Assembly: GCA_020002185.1 (NCBI GenBank)
Contig: CM034532.1
Location: 30,921,966 to 30,985,965 of the forward strand
DNA length: 64,000 nucleotides
Reading direction: 5' to 3'
Source of the DNA: Paraescarpia echinospica
Lineage: Eukaryota > Annelida > Polychaeta > Sabellida > Siboglinidae
Positions 22,063-59,377 of the stretch are shown here, piece by piece. Under the pieces are notes generated by a model. That model was not told the origin of the DNA, made no database searches, and saw only the letters and a program-made list of their open reading frames with translations. Both the position numbers and the translations under genes were made by a program. Every line of letters starts with the position of its first letter. Position 1 is the stretch's first letter.

Positions 22063-24440
22063 TGCAAGAAGACACAGAGCATAATGGACAGCATAAGAGT
22101 TATTTAAGTAACATGTAAAAAAACTGTGAGCCATACTGTTGACTGTATGAATCAGTAGATGGCTATACACAGACAGTGGTGGATATTGGTGTACGAATAA
22201 GCTAGTCTTCACGCAGTCACTGCAGCGTGGCTCAACTCTTCCAAGATAAGTTGAGATGGTGCTCGATTGAACAGGTCTGCCAGGGTGTAAGGTGTAAAGC
22301 GGTTTGAGCAATCCCAACGAATGGATACAGCGTTATATAAGAACACCTTTACCTTTTAACATGACAATGTGAATTATTGCGATTTTAAAGAATATGTTAG
22401 CAGTTATAACTTTGCATCCTAGCGTTTGAGGCTCCAAATTATTAGTATTATCACACCAACAATGAGATGTGATCAATCGAAACAAACCATGTGTGAGAGA
22501 AGTATTACAATATCACTCTATGCATCTATATCAGTGCCATTTTTTAATTATGTTAATCCTGTTTTCAAACATGTCATCACACGAATCATGACGTTTATTC
22601 TTGCCTAGCATGAACTGTTTTGTATATTTTGCCCTTTGCCTACTTAATAATGGTCTCTGCTTACAATAATGGACGCCTGGGTTTGCTTACGTTGTTTCAT
22701 CTATTTCACAGTGTTATCGTAAAAATATGGGTTGGCATACATGCATCACTTGTGACTTTGTTTATATATCTGCATGTGCCAAACAGTCAACATATTCGCC
22801 ATTCTACTTTCATTGTGTATGTTGGCAAATACATAATAGTGAACTTTGTGTATATTAAACTTTATGAGATTCCATAACTATTATGTAGGGCCTATAGCAA
22901 GTATAGGTATATATGCTAAAAAAATGTGGTGTTATATTTAGGAAGGCTCCGAAGTATTAATTTCTTCATTAAACCTACAAGTTATCGAATCGCATTTGTG
23001 TAGGTACCCCATTCATCGTCATGACGACATTTTAACTAGTTGTTATCATATTTAATTACTATAAATGGTATTGTATATAATTAATTGTTGATTGTGGATA
23101 CGATGACAATAATCTTGATTGCCTCTTCTATATCACTGCATGCATACATTGAATAAATTAATTTTGCCACAAGATCAGCATTTGTATTATTGCAAGATAT
23201 GAACACGTGATACTATCTTAAGTTACGGCAATGGCCAATGCAGTATAGTAGTTCCCCGTTTTGAGCGGTCACAGCCGGATTTATGTTGCATTAACAGGTT
23301 TATTAAAGCATGCCCTCTAGAGCAGCCGCCCGCCTAACGCGGCCAACGTCCTGTTTTTCAGGCCATTTACCCTTCTTACATCTACAGTGACCATTCGGCG
23401 GCCGAAAACCGTTGTCAAGGCAACATTATTTCCCATGATGCTTTTCAAGCATCGGTCTGGTTGGACGCGGCCATGCTATCTAAATAATATCTAATAAAAC
23501 GTTTTGTGGATATAACGTGGCTTTGCGGAACCAAAAGAGGCCTTAAACAGGGTGACGGAGAGGGTTAAAATTATTTGAATAACTGGACACTATGTTTAAA
23601 GTATATTTAATTCAGATTGGGAATTTAAAAAGTTCACTTCCCTTAACCTTAGACCTAGTTACTAGTTAGTCTAACTTGAACTGAGGTGAAATTTGATTAA
23701 TTTTATGTATCTCGCACAAAACAAAGTCTAAGACCACCTTTTGGTTACACGCAAGTCCAAACATTGGCAATAGCCTATAAAAGTACAAGACAAGTCTCCG
23801 TATATACGATAGTGTTGATAATGATGATTATAAAGTTATAAACCAAATTTCCAAAAGTCCATTAACGAAGGCTGCAGATGCCATCTCAACATTTGCCGCT
23901 CCCTTTGCATGTAAGAATGGTAAAATATCGCTCAAAATGTTGCTAAACCCGTTTCAACGCTGACTACCATTTTTTCGCCGAGTTGTTTTTACCAAAAGAC
24001 AATCTTAATCTTAATAAGTATAGGGTTGTCGATGCAAAACTCACGTCAGACGAAATAGTGATTCTAAGTAGACTCCGGAACAACCATTCAACTACACCAA
24101 ATATTTTGTTGGGCATTTTGTTGTATAACATCTGGTATAGTGGACTGCTCGAAACGTTCACATATCATGGATCAAATACGCCTAGTACGGGTACGTACTA
24201 CGTGTTTTCACATCACACATTGACACAATAACATGCAAGATTTCAAGCATTATTATTTATAATTAGATATTATTCAGAGATATTATTCATGAGTTTGTAA
24301 TGCTACATTTGGTTACGTTAACTGTAATCTACATTCTGTCAGTTATACCTGTATTTGTTTACACCCTGTATACAAATAACTGTACCAGCAGCAGTACTAA
24401 CAACTACATAATCAAATTCTCTGATCATTCGGCTATTCTT
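22063..24440. other. 3' flank of the hairpin gene; otherwise nothing recognised
   Basis: The sequence is AT-rich. A CpG-rich island of about 200 bp near 23300-23480 (CGCCTAACGCGGCC, GGCGGCCGAAAACCG) stands out and contains a PyPy-CAG acceptor-like CTGTTTTTCAG near 23360, but no coding frame follows. AATAAA occurs several times, for example near 23152, and I cannot choose a polyadenylation site. Confidence 0.4.
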
Positions 24441-24444
24441 GGTC

Positions 24445-25300
24445 TGAATTGAAAGCTTTGTACATTGGTACGACAACAACCTCCTCAAACTCAATGTTAA
24501 CAAGACTCAAAAGATGGTTTTTTATGCTAAATGTATTGTTGCCGATCACTTGCCTGTTGTTATCCATAGTCATAGACCATGCCCATGCCCATAGGCATGG
24601 TGAAGAAATTACCCGGCCCCAGGTCAGTCAGTACAAATACCTAGGTGTCAATCTTGATAACAAACTTAACTGGAATGTCCATGTTCACAGTGTGTGCTCC
24701 AAAGTCCACCAGCGGTTGTACTTTCTCCTCAGACAGAGCTTTCGGTGTCGATGAGTAAATACTTGTTCTTTTTATCACTCCATTATTGAAAGCATACTGC
24801 ACTATGCCTATGGGATTACGGCTTGGTTTGGCAATCCGTCTGTTCAGTTAAAATAACAGCTTGCTCGATTGATGAGAACTGCCATGAAAATCATAGGTTC
24901 CACATCTCCCATGATCTCCCTTCAGGAGATTTTTGAACAGACACTACGAAGACAGTCACTCAAAATTATTTATGATACTAAACATGTTCTGCAAATATGA
25001 ATGTCAGCACCTGCCATCTGGCAGACGTTATATAACTCCTCAGTGCAAACTTAATAGATACAAACATTCATTCGTGCCACTTAATTCATGATTCCTGCTG
25101 CCACAGTGTCACTTGTCGTTTTAGAATAAGTAATATGTATGCATGTATTATTTATTATTTATCTGCTGTTTTTAATCGAGTGGTTTTATGGTTTTTATGT
25201 ACTTATTGCAGTCATGTCTCTTCTCACCCGAGACAAATTTATCAACACCTTAGGCATAGTTGAGACAATAAAACATTATCTTATCTTATCTTATTCAAGG
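24445..25300 (+). pseudogene. 5'-truncated LINE tail (Rex1-like / Jockey-supergroup)
   Basis: The + strand shows YKYLGVNLDNKLNWNVHVHS then VCSKVHQRLYFLLRQ at 24636-24740, followed in shifting frames by YHSIIESILHYAYGITAWFG, QLARLMRTAMKIIGSTSPMI and a terminal HLPSGRRYITPQCKLNRYKH. These are the last blocks of a non-LTR reverse transcriptase of the kind that ends ...RYRRSFLPAA. The 3' region ends in GAGACAATAAAACATTA followed by (TCTTA)n at about 25275-25300, a typical microsatellite tail. Multiple stops show it is dead. Confidence 0.75.
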
Positions 25301-25817
25301 ATGGTTTCCCCAACGAGTTACATACTGTATTGTATAGATATATACAACTGGTCATTGGAAAATGATTGTTATTAATATTAAATGTTATTCGTGCCGTGGT
25401 TTATTTTAATGAAGTTATCGCGTATCCTCACCACCGGGGATCAGCTATTATATGTCGCATAGCGTATTTAAGATGTATTCTGGTGTGAGTATAAGTCGTG
25501 CGTCCTAATGTTTTATGCCGTTTTAACGAAAACGCCGTTACTATGGCGTTAGAAGAGTCGCTCAGTGTGAAGTTACGACGAAATCCAAATCTAAAAGACT
25601 ATATATCGTTCTATGGCCAGAGCGTGTCGCATAAATCAGTGCGAGCTCAGCTTCAGACAGTGTATTAAAATGTGGGTCAAGGGAGTTAGTACACGATATT
25701 TCAATGACACGATTTCTGATGTAGCACGAATTATCCGGTCGTGATTATAAAAAATATATGCGAAAACTTGCTGGCTTCTTTTTGTAGTCACCTTCTATCT
25801 TCTATACTAATGACATA

Positions 25818-25975
25818 TCCTGTGTGCATGTGTGCGTGTGCTCGCGTGAGTGTTGATGTTGGTGGACTGATATGGTGTGTAGGTGTGCATGTGTTTGCGT
25901 ATGCGTGCGTGCGTGCGTGCGTGAATGATTTTTCCCGCTAACCGACAACACGTACGCACGCACGTACGCACACAT
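25818..25975. repeat. TG/CG microsatellite with inverted GTGC / GTACGCAC parts
   Basis: (TGCG)n near 25903-25922 is followed about 30 bp later by (ACGC)n / CGTACGCA. The two parts are self-complementary. Confidence 0.9.
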
Positions 25976-28838
25976 AAATATGTATTAGATGTTAGTTCAG
26001 GTTTGTTTTGTTAAAATTACATGTCATGTTACGTAGACCACTACAGCATAATTAACTTCCACCATTTTGTCTTTAAGTAGTGTTTTCGTTTTCGGTGAAA
26101 CGACGCAAACACATGTTCGTAACTGATGGAAAACGCCGGTATATGTTTAATCATCAGATATAATGCCTTCACACTTTCGTTAGGAAAAATGTTGTACGTC
26201 ATCAACAGCACACCCACCTCATCCGATCTTTGGATGTCATGATTCGACAGTGAAGTGATGCTGCCCACCCAATATTAACTTAGTTCTGGCGCCAGTGAAG
26301 TGTATTTCTGGATGATCTCATAAGTTCGTGAAATCCAAAGTCCGTTTACTTTTCTGACAGATATATTTATTGAAACAGCATTTCTTTGAATGACCTCTCG
26401 TGAGTGTTGGAGTTCCACAGTCGGAAGGGACGTGTGTTTGCAATTACTAATGACACTTACGTTATTTCCGATCGAGAGTACCTAGGTGTCGGCAGGACAT
26501 TGCGTGATTTCACCAGTAAATATAAGTGGCATCGAACAATAACTGACGTTGTAAAGGGTAACAGCTGTACCCAGACCATAGGATTCAAAGCGCTTTATAC
26601 TTCACCACTGGCAGATTATATTGTTCAATTGAACACCGTCTCGACTTCTCTGGAAAATATTCAGCCACGCTGTGATTAATCCGCGAAGACTATTCGTAAA
26701 CAAATATCCACCACTGCCTGCAGCCAGGTATTCATGCAACTGGGTGAACAGGATTGATAGTCGGAAGGTAGCCACAACTCCTTATTATATTAAAGGGTGC
26801 TATCGTGATTATATTGTAAGGTTTCAATCATATTGCATGCAGCCACAACGTGGGGTGTAATCGCACTATAGTCGTCATATTGCTGGGGTTCAATGGAGGC
26901 TTGGCACAGGAATGGTTATAAAAGATAAAAGTGCAATATCATCGTGGTGCTTAAGGGAATGAAACCCGTAACGCACTAATGACACAGGAGAACTATATTG
27001 GACATTTTATTATTAAGAACAATGAGCAATGCATTGTGAAAAATCTATAAAGATCCAAGTCGTATCAAACTAGTATTATGAAAATAAATAATGTATGTAA
27101 TGTTGCTACAACGGGCTTGCCATTTCACACCTAAGACGCAGCCGAAGGTATGCTCACTCTGACAACTTTTGACACAGCATATGTTCGAAGCGGCGGCTAT
27201 GAGTTGACGCAGTTGTCGAGGAACCGATTATTTTGAAATATTTGAAATACTAAAGCACATGACCAACTCTCAGTTAATGTCGGCAGCTATAAGCAAACCA
27301 TACGACCTCTGAAGATGAAGGTTGTATACCAGTCATGTTATGAGTTTCGAAATCCGGGAGATTCGAGATCGTTCGTGAGTCTCATCAGTTCGGTCATGTT
27401 GGATTGTACTTCGGAAGAGGGGGATGGGCGAGGGGGGTGCTGTTGGAGATTTTCGTAAGTCTCAACAGTAAGGTCTTGTTGGAATGAATATTGGAAGACG
27501 CGGGGGGTCGTTGGAGGTCTGAAGCGAAAATCCGAGAGATAACTTTCTTTTACGGGAGGTTTTCATCTTCACTGACTATCCGGGAGATTTAATTTTTTGC
27601 GGGAGCCCAGGAGATTCATACTAAATCCGGGAGACTCCAGGGAAATCCTGGAAGGTAGGCAGGTGTAAGGTTGTTACAAAACAGCTGACTCCCTGTCCCT
27701 GTTTAAGGAGCACAAGCACACGTGACCTATAGTGACAGCGCTCTGCAAGTAAGCAGGGCGTGGCAACGGACGATGTCGCTAGCCGTGTTGGTGTCTGTGG
27801 CGCATAGCTTCGATAATTATCATTAATAAATGCCGAATGCATTAGCCCTGATACTGATTGACACATGCTGGTCTCTACTGCTGCCGCTATATTTAACGGT
27901 GCGCGCTGCTCGCGAGCATTGCTAACGTGTCTCCCGCTACAGTGATATTCAGAGTGAGACCAAAGATTCTGTCGGCGTCTGTAACGCAAACACATGTGAA
28001 CAGTTGTCAGGAAACTACTCTCAACCGATTGTACTTCTGTTTCCTCTGCCGCTGGCCTTGCTGTCTAACACCGTCGCGAGAAGGGATCGAGTGACGAGAG
28101 TAACTCAAAAGAACCGTTTGTTGCGTTACTGCATAAGGACAACGATGCGGTGTTCTGCGGAAACAAAGAACGACAATAATGATGTAGAGATGTCAGTGAC
28201 GATCTAGGACAAAAGAACGGACGTGTACAGATGTGGTGTGGGCATGTACGATTGTGATGCAATAGAGTATGTCTCGTGTTTGGAAGTCCTGCGAAAGATG
28301 CTGCTTTTCTGCAACTAGTTGATGTTGAGCATCTCCATTGGTGGTATTGAAATGACCTTACGTTTAAGTGTTTACACAACAACATCCTGGGATCGACAGC
28401 GATAATCAGACACACGGAATTTCATACATGGGCAAAACGTCTGCTTAAATCAAGTGCACCTCGTCTAAACAGACGGCTTGCATTTAATTGTGTAAAATAA
28501 ACCTCGCGTCTTTTACGCGGTGTGCAGCTCCGAGGAAGACATTAGCGAGTAGAATCGCGTTGGGCACGAGTGCATTGTCTACCAGGTATTCTCGACAGTT
28601 TCGTGAACTGTGTAAGTAACATTTGTATACCACAGCGAATACGCAAACATAAGACGTAATCATTCATACCTAAAGTGTGCACTGGAGTGAAAAAGATTTC
28701 CACTTGTTTCCACTGAAGGTAAATTCATGCAAACATTTCAAAGTTAAATATAACTGGGATGGATAACTTTAAAAATTCGTGGTGTGTAAATGTTCCAGGA
28801 ATTTTTTTTTAATCTAATGCTAACGATATATTTGTACA
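25976..28838. other. No recognised gene
   Basis: Frames at 26041-26268 (-), 26404-26679 (+), 27621-27995 (-) and 28065-28415 (-) show no domain and no supporting splice pattern. Between 27350 and 27660 a TCCGGGAGA motif recurs at least four times in loosely similar contexts, perhaps an old repeat. If a 5' untranslated exon of the aquaporin exists it could lie in this region, but I cannot pick it out. Confidence 0.4.
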
Positions 28839-28839
28839 T

Positions 28840-28990
28840 CACCTATATCCTCGTGATCTGAGCTTAGCGGCCCTATAGCCAAGCATCCTTAGGCGTTATG
28901 CTCAGAACCACGACGCACAGAAGTCATCATTAGTCCAAAGAACTGCCGAAGGTTCGGGGTGAAAACACAATTTCGAACAAATAACCTTAC
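28840..28990 (+). repeat. Dispersed repeat family B, copy 1 (core)
   Basis: The core GTCATCATTAGTCC ... GAACTGCCGAAGGTT ... GGTGAAAACACAATTTCGAAC is shared with 32569-32630, 44045-44105 and 53640-53695, all on the + strand. The preceding CCTATATCCTCGTG line resembles 32487-32510. Confidence 0.65.
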
Positions 28991-29057
28991 CTGCATAATG
29001 TAGCTATATAGCTCAATATGATTGTAGGGTAAACTTGTATCTGTGTCACTCTTTTTG

Positions 29058-29491
29058 CAGGTACGTTATATTGGTATCACGCTTGTTGCAGGGACGTCGT
29101 ATTGGTGTCATTCTTGTTGCAGGTACGTTATATTGGTATCACGCTTGTTGCAGGGACGTCGTATTGGTGTCTTTCTTGTTGCAGGTACCTCATATCGGTG
29201 TATCTCTTGTTGCAGGTATGTCATATTGGTGTCTGTCTTGTTGCTGGTACGTCGTATTGGTGTCTCTCTTGTTGCAGGTACGTCATATCGGTGTCTCCCA
29301 TGTTGCTGGTACGTCATATCGGTCTCTCTCTTGTTGCAGGTACGTCATATCGGTGTATCCCATGTTGCTGGTACGTCGTATTGGTGTCTCTCTTATTGCA
29401 GCTACGTCGTGTTGGTATCACTCTTGTTGTAGGTACGTCATGTCGATATCAAACTTGTTTCAGGTACATCGTATTTGTCTCTCTTGTAGCA
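29058..29491 (+). repeat. 31-bp minisatellite of tandem splice-site motifs upstream of aquaporin exon 1
   Basis: About 14 units of 31 bp run without a break into the acceptor of the first coding exon. A typical unit starts CAGGTACGTCATATCGG and ends TCTCTTGTTG, so every unit junction reads pyrimidine tract - TTGTTGCAG|GTACGT. That is a 3' splice site directly followed by a near-consensus 5' splice site. Intact AG|GTAYGT-like junctions start units 1, 3, 6, 8, 10 and 13. Units 2 and 4 have AGGG, units 7, 9 and 11 have CTGGT (acceptor AG lost), and unit 12 has AGCT. The last unit ends CTCTTGTAGCAG at 29492, the presumed acceptor used for the exon carrying the ATG. Confidence 0.95.
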
Positions 29492-29513
29492 GTCACGCCA
29501 GCGAGTCCGAATC

Positions 29514-54188
<24,675 letters not shown>

Positions 54189-54227
54189 AACGCACGTTTT
54201 TTATCAGGAAGTAATTAATTATACCTA

Positions 54228-54820
54228 ACTAGGGCCGACGTCATGCCTTCTCTCGCACCTTGTCCATCACTGAACCAACACTGTAGAATACAGCAGCTCG
54301 TCCTTCCCCAAACCTTAGCTGTTTGGAACATCCAGGAGGTATCATTGGTTGAGGCTAAGGACCTTCGTTACAATTGATTCGATACCCAGTTCGCATTAGA
54401 CAATTAACAAACATAAAAACAACTGATAAACAATTTTACAAAGGTGACGTGATTACTTTTGTCGACCGCGACCGCTATATATATGTGTATATATATATAT
54501 ACACACATATATATATATACATATATATATATATAGGTGTACATACATGCATACATACATGCATACACACATACATGCATACATGCATACTCGCATACAC
54601 ACATACACATATACACACATACATACACACTCACGCACGCACGCACACACACTCACATACACACACACACATACACACACATACATACACACACACACAC
54701 ACACACTCACACACATACATACCGTAGTGTATCGCGATACTCATATTGCGTATCGTGTACCGTACCGTGCGGTGTGTATCGCGATACACCGGTACACTGG
54801 TTTATCATTCCGGCCCTAGT
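54228..54820. mobile_element. Non-autonomous terminal-inverted-repeat element just after the aquaporin stop
   Basis: ACTAGGGCCG at 54228-54237 and CGGCCCTAGT at 54811-54820 are perfect inverted ends. They are flanked by TACCTA at 54222-54227 and 54821-54826, a target duplication. The right subterminal part holds TGTATCGCGATAC-type palindromes (54728 and 54776). The element contains a large AT/CA microsatellite and no transposase. It starts 40 bases after the aquaporin TAA and so probably lies in its 3' untranslated region. Confidence 0.75.
54475..54722. repeat. Compound (TA)n / (ACATAC)n / (CA)n microsatellite
   Basis: TATATA steps grade into GCATACATACATG and (CA)n; part of the element at 54228-54820. 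Confidence 0.95.
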
Positions 54821-54879
54821 TACCTAGCTGAGTGTGTCATTGTGGCGGAATTCCATTAGTGCGTGCGTACGAACTCAAC

Positions 54880-55190
54880 TTAATGCTCTCGAATCACGCT
54901 GTGCTCACTAAGCTGCGAGCACTAGAAACTGTGTGTTCACGAGGCTGCGTTCTCTCGAAACTCAAAGCTCTTGAAACGTCGTTTTCTAGAAATGATCGTC
55001 CTCGCGAAGTTGTGTGCTCCCGAAACTCAGTGCTCACAAAAGCTCTCAATCTGAACTCTGTCTTCTCAAAACTTCATGTTCTTGAAACTCCTCGTTCATG
55101 AAACTGCGTATCCAGTTGAATGTAGTACTCGCGAAACTTTGTTCTTACCAATCTCTGTGCTCTACAGACTACGTGCTTTAAAAAATCTTC
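54880..55190. repeat. Degenerate 16-bp tandem array, about 19 units
   Basis: Successive lines such as TGTTCACGAGGCTGCG, TTCTCTCGAAACTCAA, AGCTCTTGAAACGTCG, TGCTCCCGAAACTCAG, TGTTCTTGAAACTCCT and TACTCGCGAAACTTTG share TGYTCnCGAAACTnnG. The period is 16 bp with occasional indels and heavy divergence. An 89-codon frame crossing it (54832-55101) simply translates the array. Confidence 0.85.
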
Positions 55191-56262
55191 TGCACTGCAA
55201 CGTCCCCAACAGCTTTACTAATGGACATCAGCTGCTCGTGCGATTCTTGACCCCGGCTGCGTTATAACCAGCGACTGGTGTAGTTTTTGATAGCTTATGA
55301 GGTGCACTACCAACACGCTTACCCCTTTTATGCTCTCCACAGAACAAATTTGAGTAGGCTGAAATCTGAGAAGTACCCCGGAAGAGTGGATTGCACTTAC
55401 ACGACTAATCGTGCTGATTTTAATAAGCCGATACATCCCAGAACGGAATACATTACCAAGTTTAATCAGTATGTTTTAATAGCCACCATACCGCAGTCGG
55501 TGTAATGGTGGCTAAATAACAAAAAAATTATATTCCACATTGAAGGCGAACGAGTTTGTGTTTTTATAAAGTCAGCTGCGATTTGAAGTACGTCATTACC
55601 ATGGAAATCATCTACCGCTTTTTTTAGAAACCAATGGGGTTTTCACGGGAGAGAAGATAATAAATGTTTGGGCGCTGATTCAATAAGTATGACGTTTGTG
55701 ATGCCTGATTATTATAAGGGGAAACAAAGAAATGAACAGACATTCAACCAATCAGTGACTTTTACACGAGCGGATGTAACTAGTGGTTTAAAGTTCAAGA
55801 CGGTCATTGTTAGAATGCATAGCTTATAAACATAAATGGAATAGTGCAATTATTTGCTGGAAAAATAGTCCAGTAGAAATCAGCACAGTTTTTACCAAAC
55901 CCGGACAGTTTGGTTAAAAAGCCAATTTTTGTTTTAGGATGACCGGTAGTGTTTCCTGAACTTCCAAAAAAAAAAAAAAATCAACCCTGGGGAACCTCGA
56001 TTATTTTCATGAACTATATACGTACCCTGTCAGTCATTTTTTTAAACATTTTCTTTTTATTGGCTGTCCATACATAAATACGAATGAGTTTTGACTTCCA
56101 CTGGCCAGCAAGTTAACGGTTAGGATACTTAATTGTGGTGATTTGTATGTTATGTATCCATTAACACGCTAATATAAGATATCAAGTGTTTGCAACAAGA
56201 TTAAATATTACAATTGTGTATCGAAAGCCAATGTTTTAAAATCCAAACACGAGCGATAATGT

Positions 56263-56311
<49 letters not shown>

Positions 56312-58505
56312 TTAACCAAAATCCGTAGTACTTAATAGAACAAACCGTTTTCGTAAACCCCCTCAAGACATTTTACGCAGTGGATCTATATTCTAAATAA
56401 ATAACAGTTACTGTATTAATTACTTGCTTACAGATTGTTAGAAAAGTTATAATAAATTTCTGTACTGATTGTTCTGGATTATTATGCATTTATATGCTTG
56501 AGCGATTTGAAAATGTGTGGTATGGAAAGCCAAACATGATGCGATGTCCCAGCTCTGTACAACCTGGACAGGGTGGAATGGGTAGATGAGGTGATGAAGT
56601 TTAAATATGTGATGCATATTGTGTTTCCTGTAGTTTAACATTTTGAAAATAAGAGTTTGTGCTCCGAATAAAACAAATTCAAAAGTTAAGACTTAAAACA
56701 GTGCTGTAATTATAAATAAACAAAAACCTAACAAGCTTTACGAACCTGTACAAACGTGATTACCAGATGATTACTAAATAGCTCAAAGCAGTTTCACGGT
56801 TTTTTCGCCATTTAGTGCTTTCCAACAAAATCGAACGGTACACACCTTTTACAAACGATGGGTGCATCCAGCCGCATTACAAAGTAACTGCTTTGTGATT
56901 TCAATTTGGTACGAGCGCAATAATAAAAACACGAGTTCTCTGTTGAGCGCTTGAAGCCCGGGCTTTCTAGCCTACAAACAAATCACCATGTGCTATTAAT
57001 TTATTCGTGACGTGAGGTTCCAGTTCAAGTTGTTCACTGTGAATGCGCGCGTTTGCACAGTACGCATAAGTGTACTCTTTGCACGGGATACTTCCGGTCC
57101 GTTACGCCGACATCGACCTGAGTGAGTGCCGTGGCCATATGCGTGGATCGGGAGCTAAGCGACAACATACGTAGGAATATTTGTTATCTTCATTCAACTC
57201 TATATACAGGTGATTTTACCCACAAATCCTGGACAGCAGTGGGAAAATAGACACACTTTAATACAAACAGTTGGAGTTTTTGTGGTTCCATATATATGTT
57301 GTCCAATTTCAGCAGGACAAACATAAGCATTACTTGAAAATGTTTCTTCAGATGTACGTGAGGCGACTGTACCTTAGCCACCGCGTCCCATTTATGACCA
57401 TGTTCTAATCGCTTTTCCTTGCAGTGTTTTGTGTGTCGACCTCTCGACGTAGTTGTAGCTACCGTGCAAGGTTTGGTCAATATCACAACTTGGCCATCCC
57501 TTGGCTTGTGCTTTAGCACCTCACTGGACATTACATGAAATGCGCCATCCGTTGAATACATCGATCACTGACTGTGACTGTGATACCAACTTAACTATTT
57601 CGAAGAAAAATTACACAAACGGGTTTTGAGATGTCTTACACATCCTCACGCGCCAGGGGTCGCTGCTGCTGATTACGTCAGTCCCAGCCAGCAATACCCC
57701 CTGGCTGATCGCTTTGCGAAACTCTGAATTTAAGCTCAGCCTATGAAATCGCTCACTAGATCAGTAGATCTAGGGTGGTCATAATAAAACTAATTTAAAG
57801 AAGCAACTATTCGAATACACAATACCGCTCAGCTGCTCGTGCTAATTGGCGAACGGGTCATTATATATTGAGATTCCCAGAAGTCGTTTATCCGTCTTCA
57901 AATTGGGGCGGGTATTTGCGCTATTCTCACGGGTGATGCAGTCGCGACTGGCGAAGTCAATTACTAGTTTGACTCAGCTAACTTCCGCACTTTGCGTAGG
58001 GGATCAGCCAGGGCTAGTTTTGCATAGCAAACAGCCCTGGCTTGCGATGATGGTCTTACGCAAACGAGGCTACCCACAGCCTATATATGACCAATTTGCA
58101 GGAGAGCGTCAATTTGTGAAGCGTAGTTTTCTCGGGAATACAAATGTAAGTGTTTCGTTTGAAACAAGGTTTGTAAACAATTTGTCTGAGATTTATTGAA
58201 GGGATAGTGGCTAGTGATTTAGACTAGTGATAATGTGCGCAAACGTTTGTTCTTAATTTTGTGCAACACCGCATATTCCGTTAACTATATGACCAAACCT
58301 TGCAAGGCGAGTATACACAGGCGAAGTAATTACAGTAATGACACGGTTTAGATTGTACGACAACGAGTGCGCGTGTACTCTGTGTTTGAATAATGCAAGT
58401 GCTGAGAAGCTCTAGACGGGAGCATTTGGACGGCGAGGTCACTTGTAGTGGTCGTGCCTGCGTCAACTATCGAACTGCCTCGCCGGCCGGATTAGATAGC
58501 AACTG
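55191..58505. other. No recognised gene
   Basis: AT-rich except for 57650-58130. Contains an A run (55966-55981) and (CA)n(TA)n at 56264-56308. CCCCTGGCTGATC (57709) and GGATCAGCCAGGG (58001) are inverted and may mark a degraded foldback element. Frames at 57190-57561 (-) and 57846-58199 (+) have no recognised domain. Confidence 0.4.
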
Positions 58506-58509
58506 AGTA

Positions 58510-58510
<1 letters not shown>

Positions 58511-58573
<63 letters not shown>

Positions 58574-58690
58574 TGCGTGAGTGTATGTGTGTGCGTGTGT
58601 GCGCGCGCGCGTGTCGTATACGTGTGCGAATGCGTGCGTGCGCGTATGACTATGTAGATGTGTGCATGTGTGCGTGCGTGCATGCGCACA
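58511..58690. repeat. (GT)n / (GTGC)n microsatellite
   Basis: Pure (GT)n to 58555, then (GCGT)n and mixed GTGTGC. Confidence 0.96.
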
Positions 58691-59375
58691 TGGGTGGGTG
58701 CGAAGGAATGTTTGGACTATCCATTCGTGTGATATCTACATTTCGGAACGCATCAGCTGGAAGCACCACCGGCCATAGTTCGGTATACTGTTCTGCACAA
58801 CCAATATCTTGACATTTTTATTCTTTCCAATCACAGGAAGTATGTCGAATATTGTACCTACGTCATTCACATCTGTCCTTGCAGCAAAGAATTCGTTGTA
58901 AGCGCTTCGCGGTTTTGGGCATGGGAATAACAGCACGAATCAGCATGCTGTTGCATACATTACAGACATAACTGTTTGTTTAGACGAATCGTCATAAACC
59001 CCACGACATGACGACGCACAATATGAGGCGGAAGATGAAGAAGACAATATGATAGCATCACACCATGTTGTATGTTACTTCTCTACCAAACACCGTGACG
59101 TCACATAACGCTAATACCCCACTATTCTCTTTCAGCACGGCATTTCACTCTACGCTCGTCAATTGCATCACTTGCACACCTGTACAGTAGCTACGGTGCA
59201 CGGCGCAGAAACTCAACCTGATTAATCAGAAACAACGATCACGCATAGACGTTTCTTAGTTCTTGTGAAGAGTTAAACATTTTTAAATATACCATAAAAT
59301 GACATCACAATTACACGGAATCATGTTCTGCACGTTCGCGATATTTTGTTTGAAATCAAAATTCATGCAGTCGTA
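58691..59375. other. No recognised feature
   Basis: No domain, repeat or exon-like structure seen. Confidence 0.4.
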
Positions 59376-59377
59376 AC

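Noticed and set aside
23290..23480. CpG-rich patch as a promoter or exon
   Set aside because: There is an acceptor-like CTGTTTTTCAG but no open frame or donor to define an exon; left unassigned.
26404..26679. 91-codon + frame
   Set aside because: No motif, and opens from a non-ATG codon.
54537..54827. His/Thr-rich and Cys/Val-rich frames
   Set aside because: They are translations of CA/TA microsatellite sequence.
57190..57561. 123-codon minus-strand frame with ATG
   Set aside because: No domain, poor start context and no splice or promoter support. It may be real, but nothing in the sequence supports it.
57846..58199. 117-codon + frame
   Set aside because: It opens with TTG, lacks a convincing acceptor upstream and matches no family I know.
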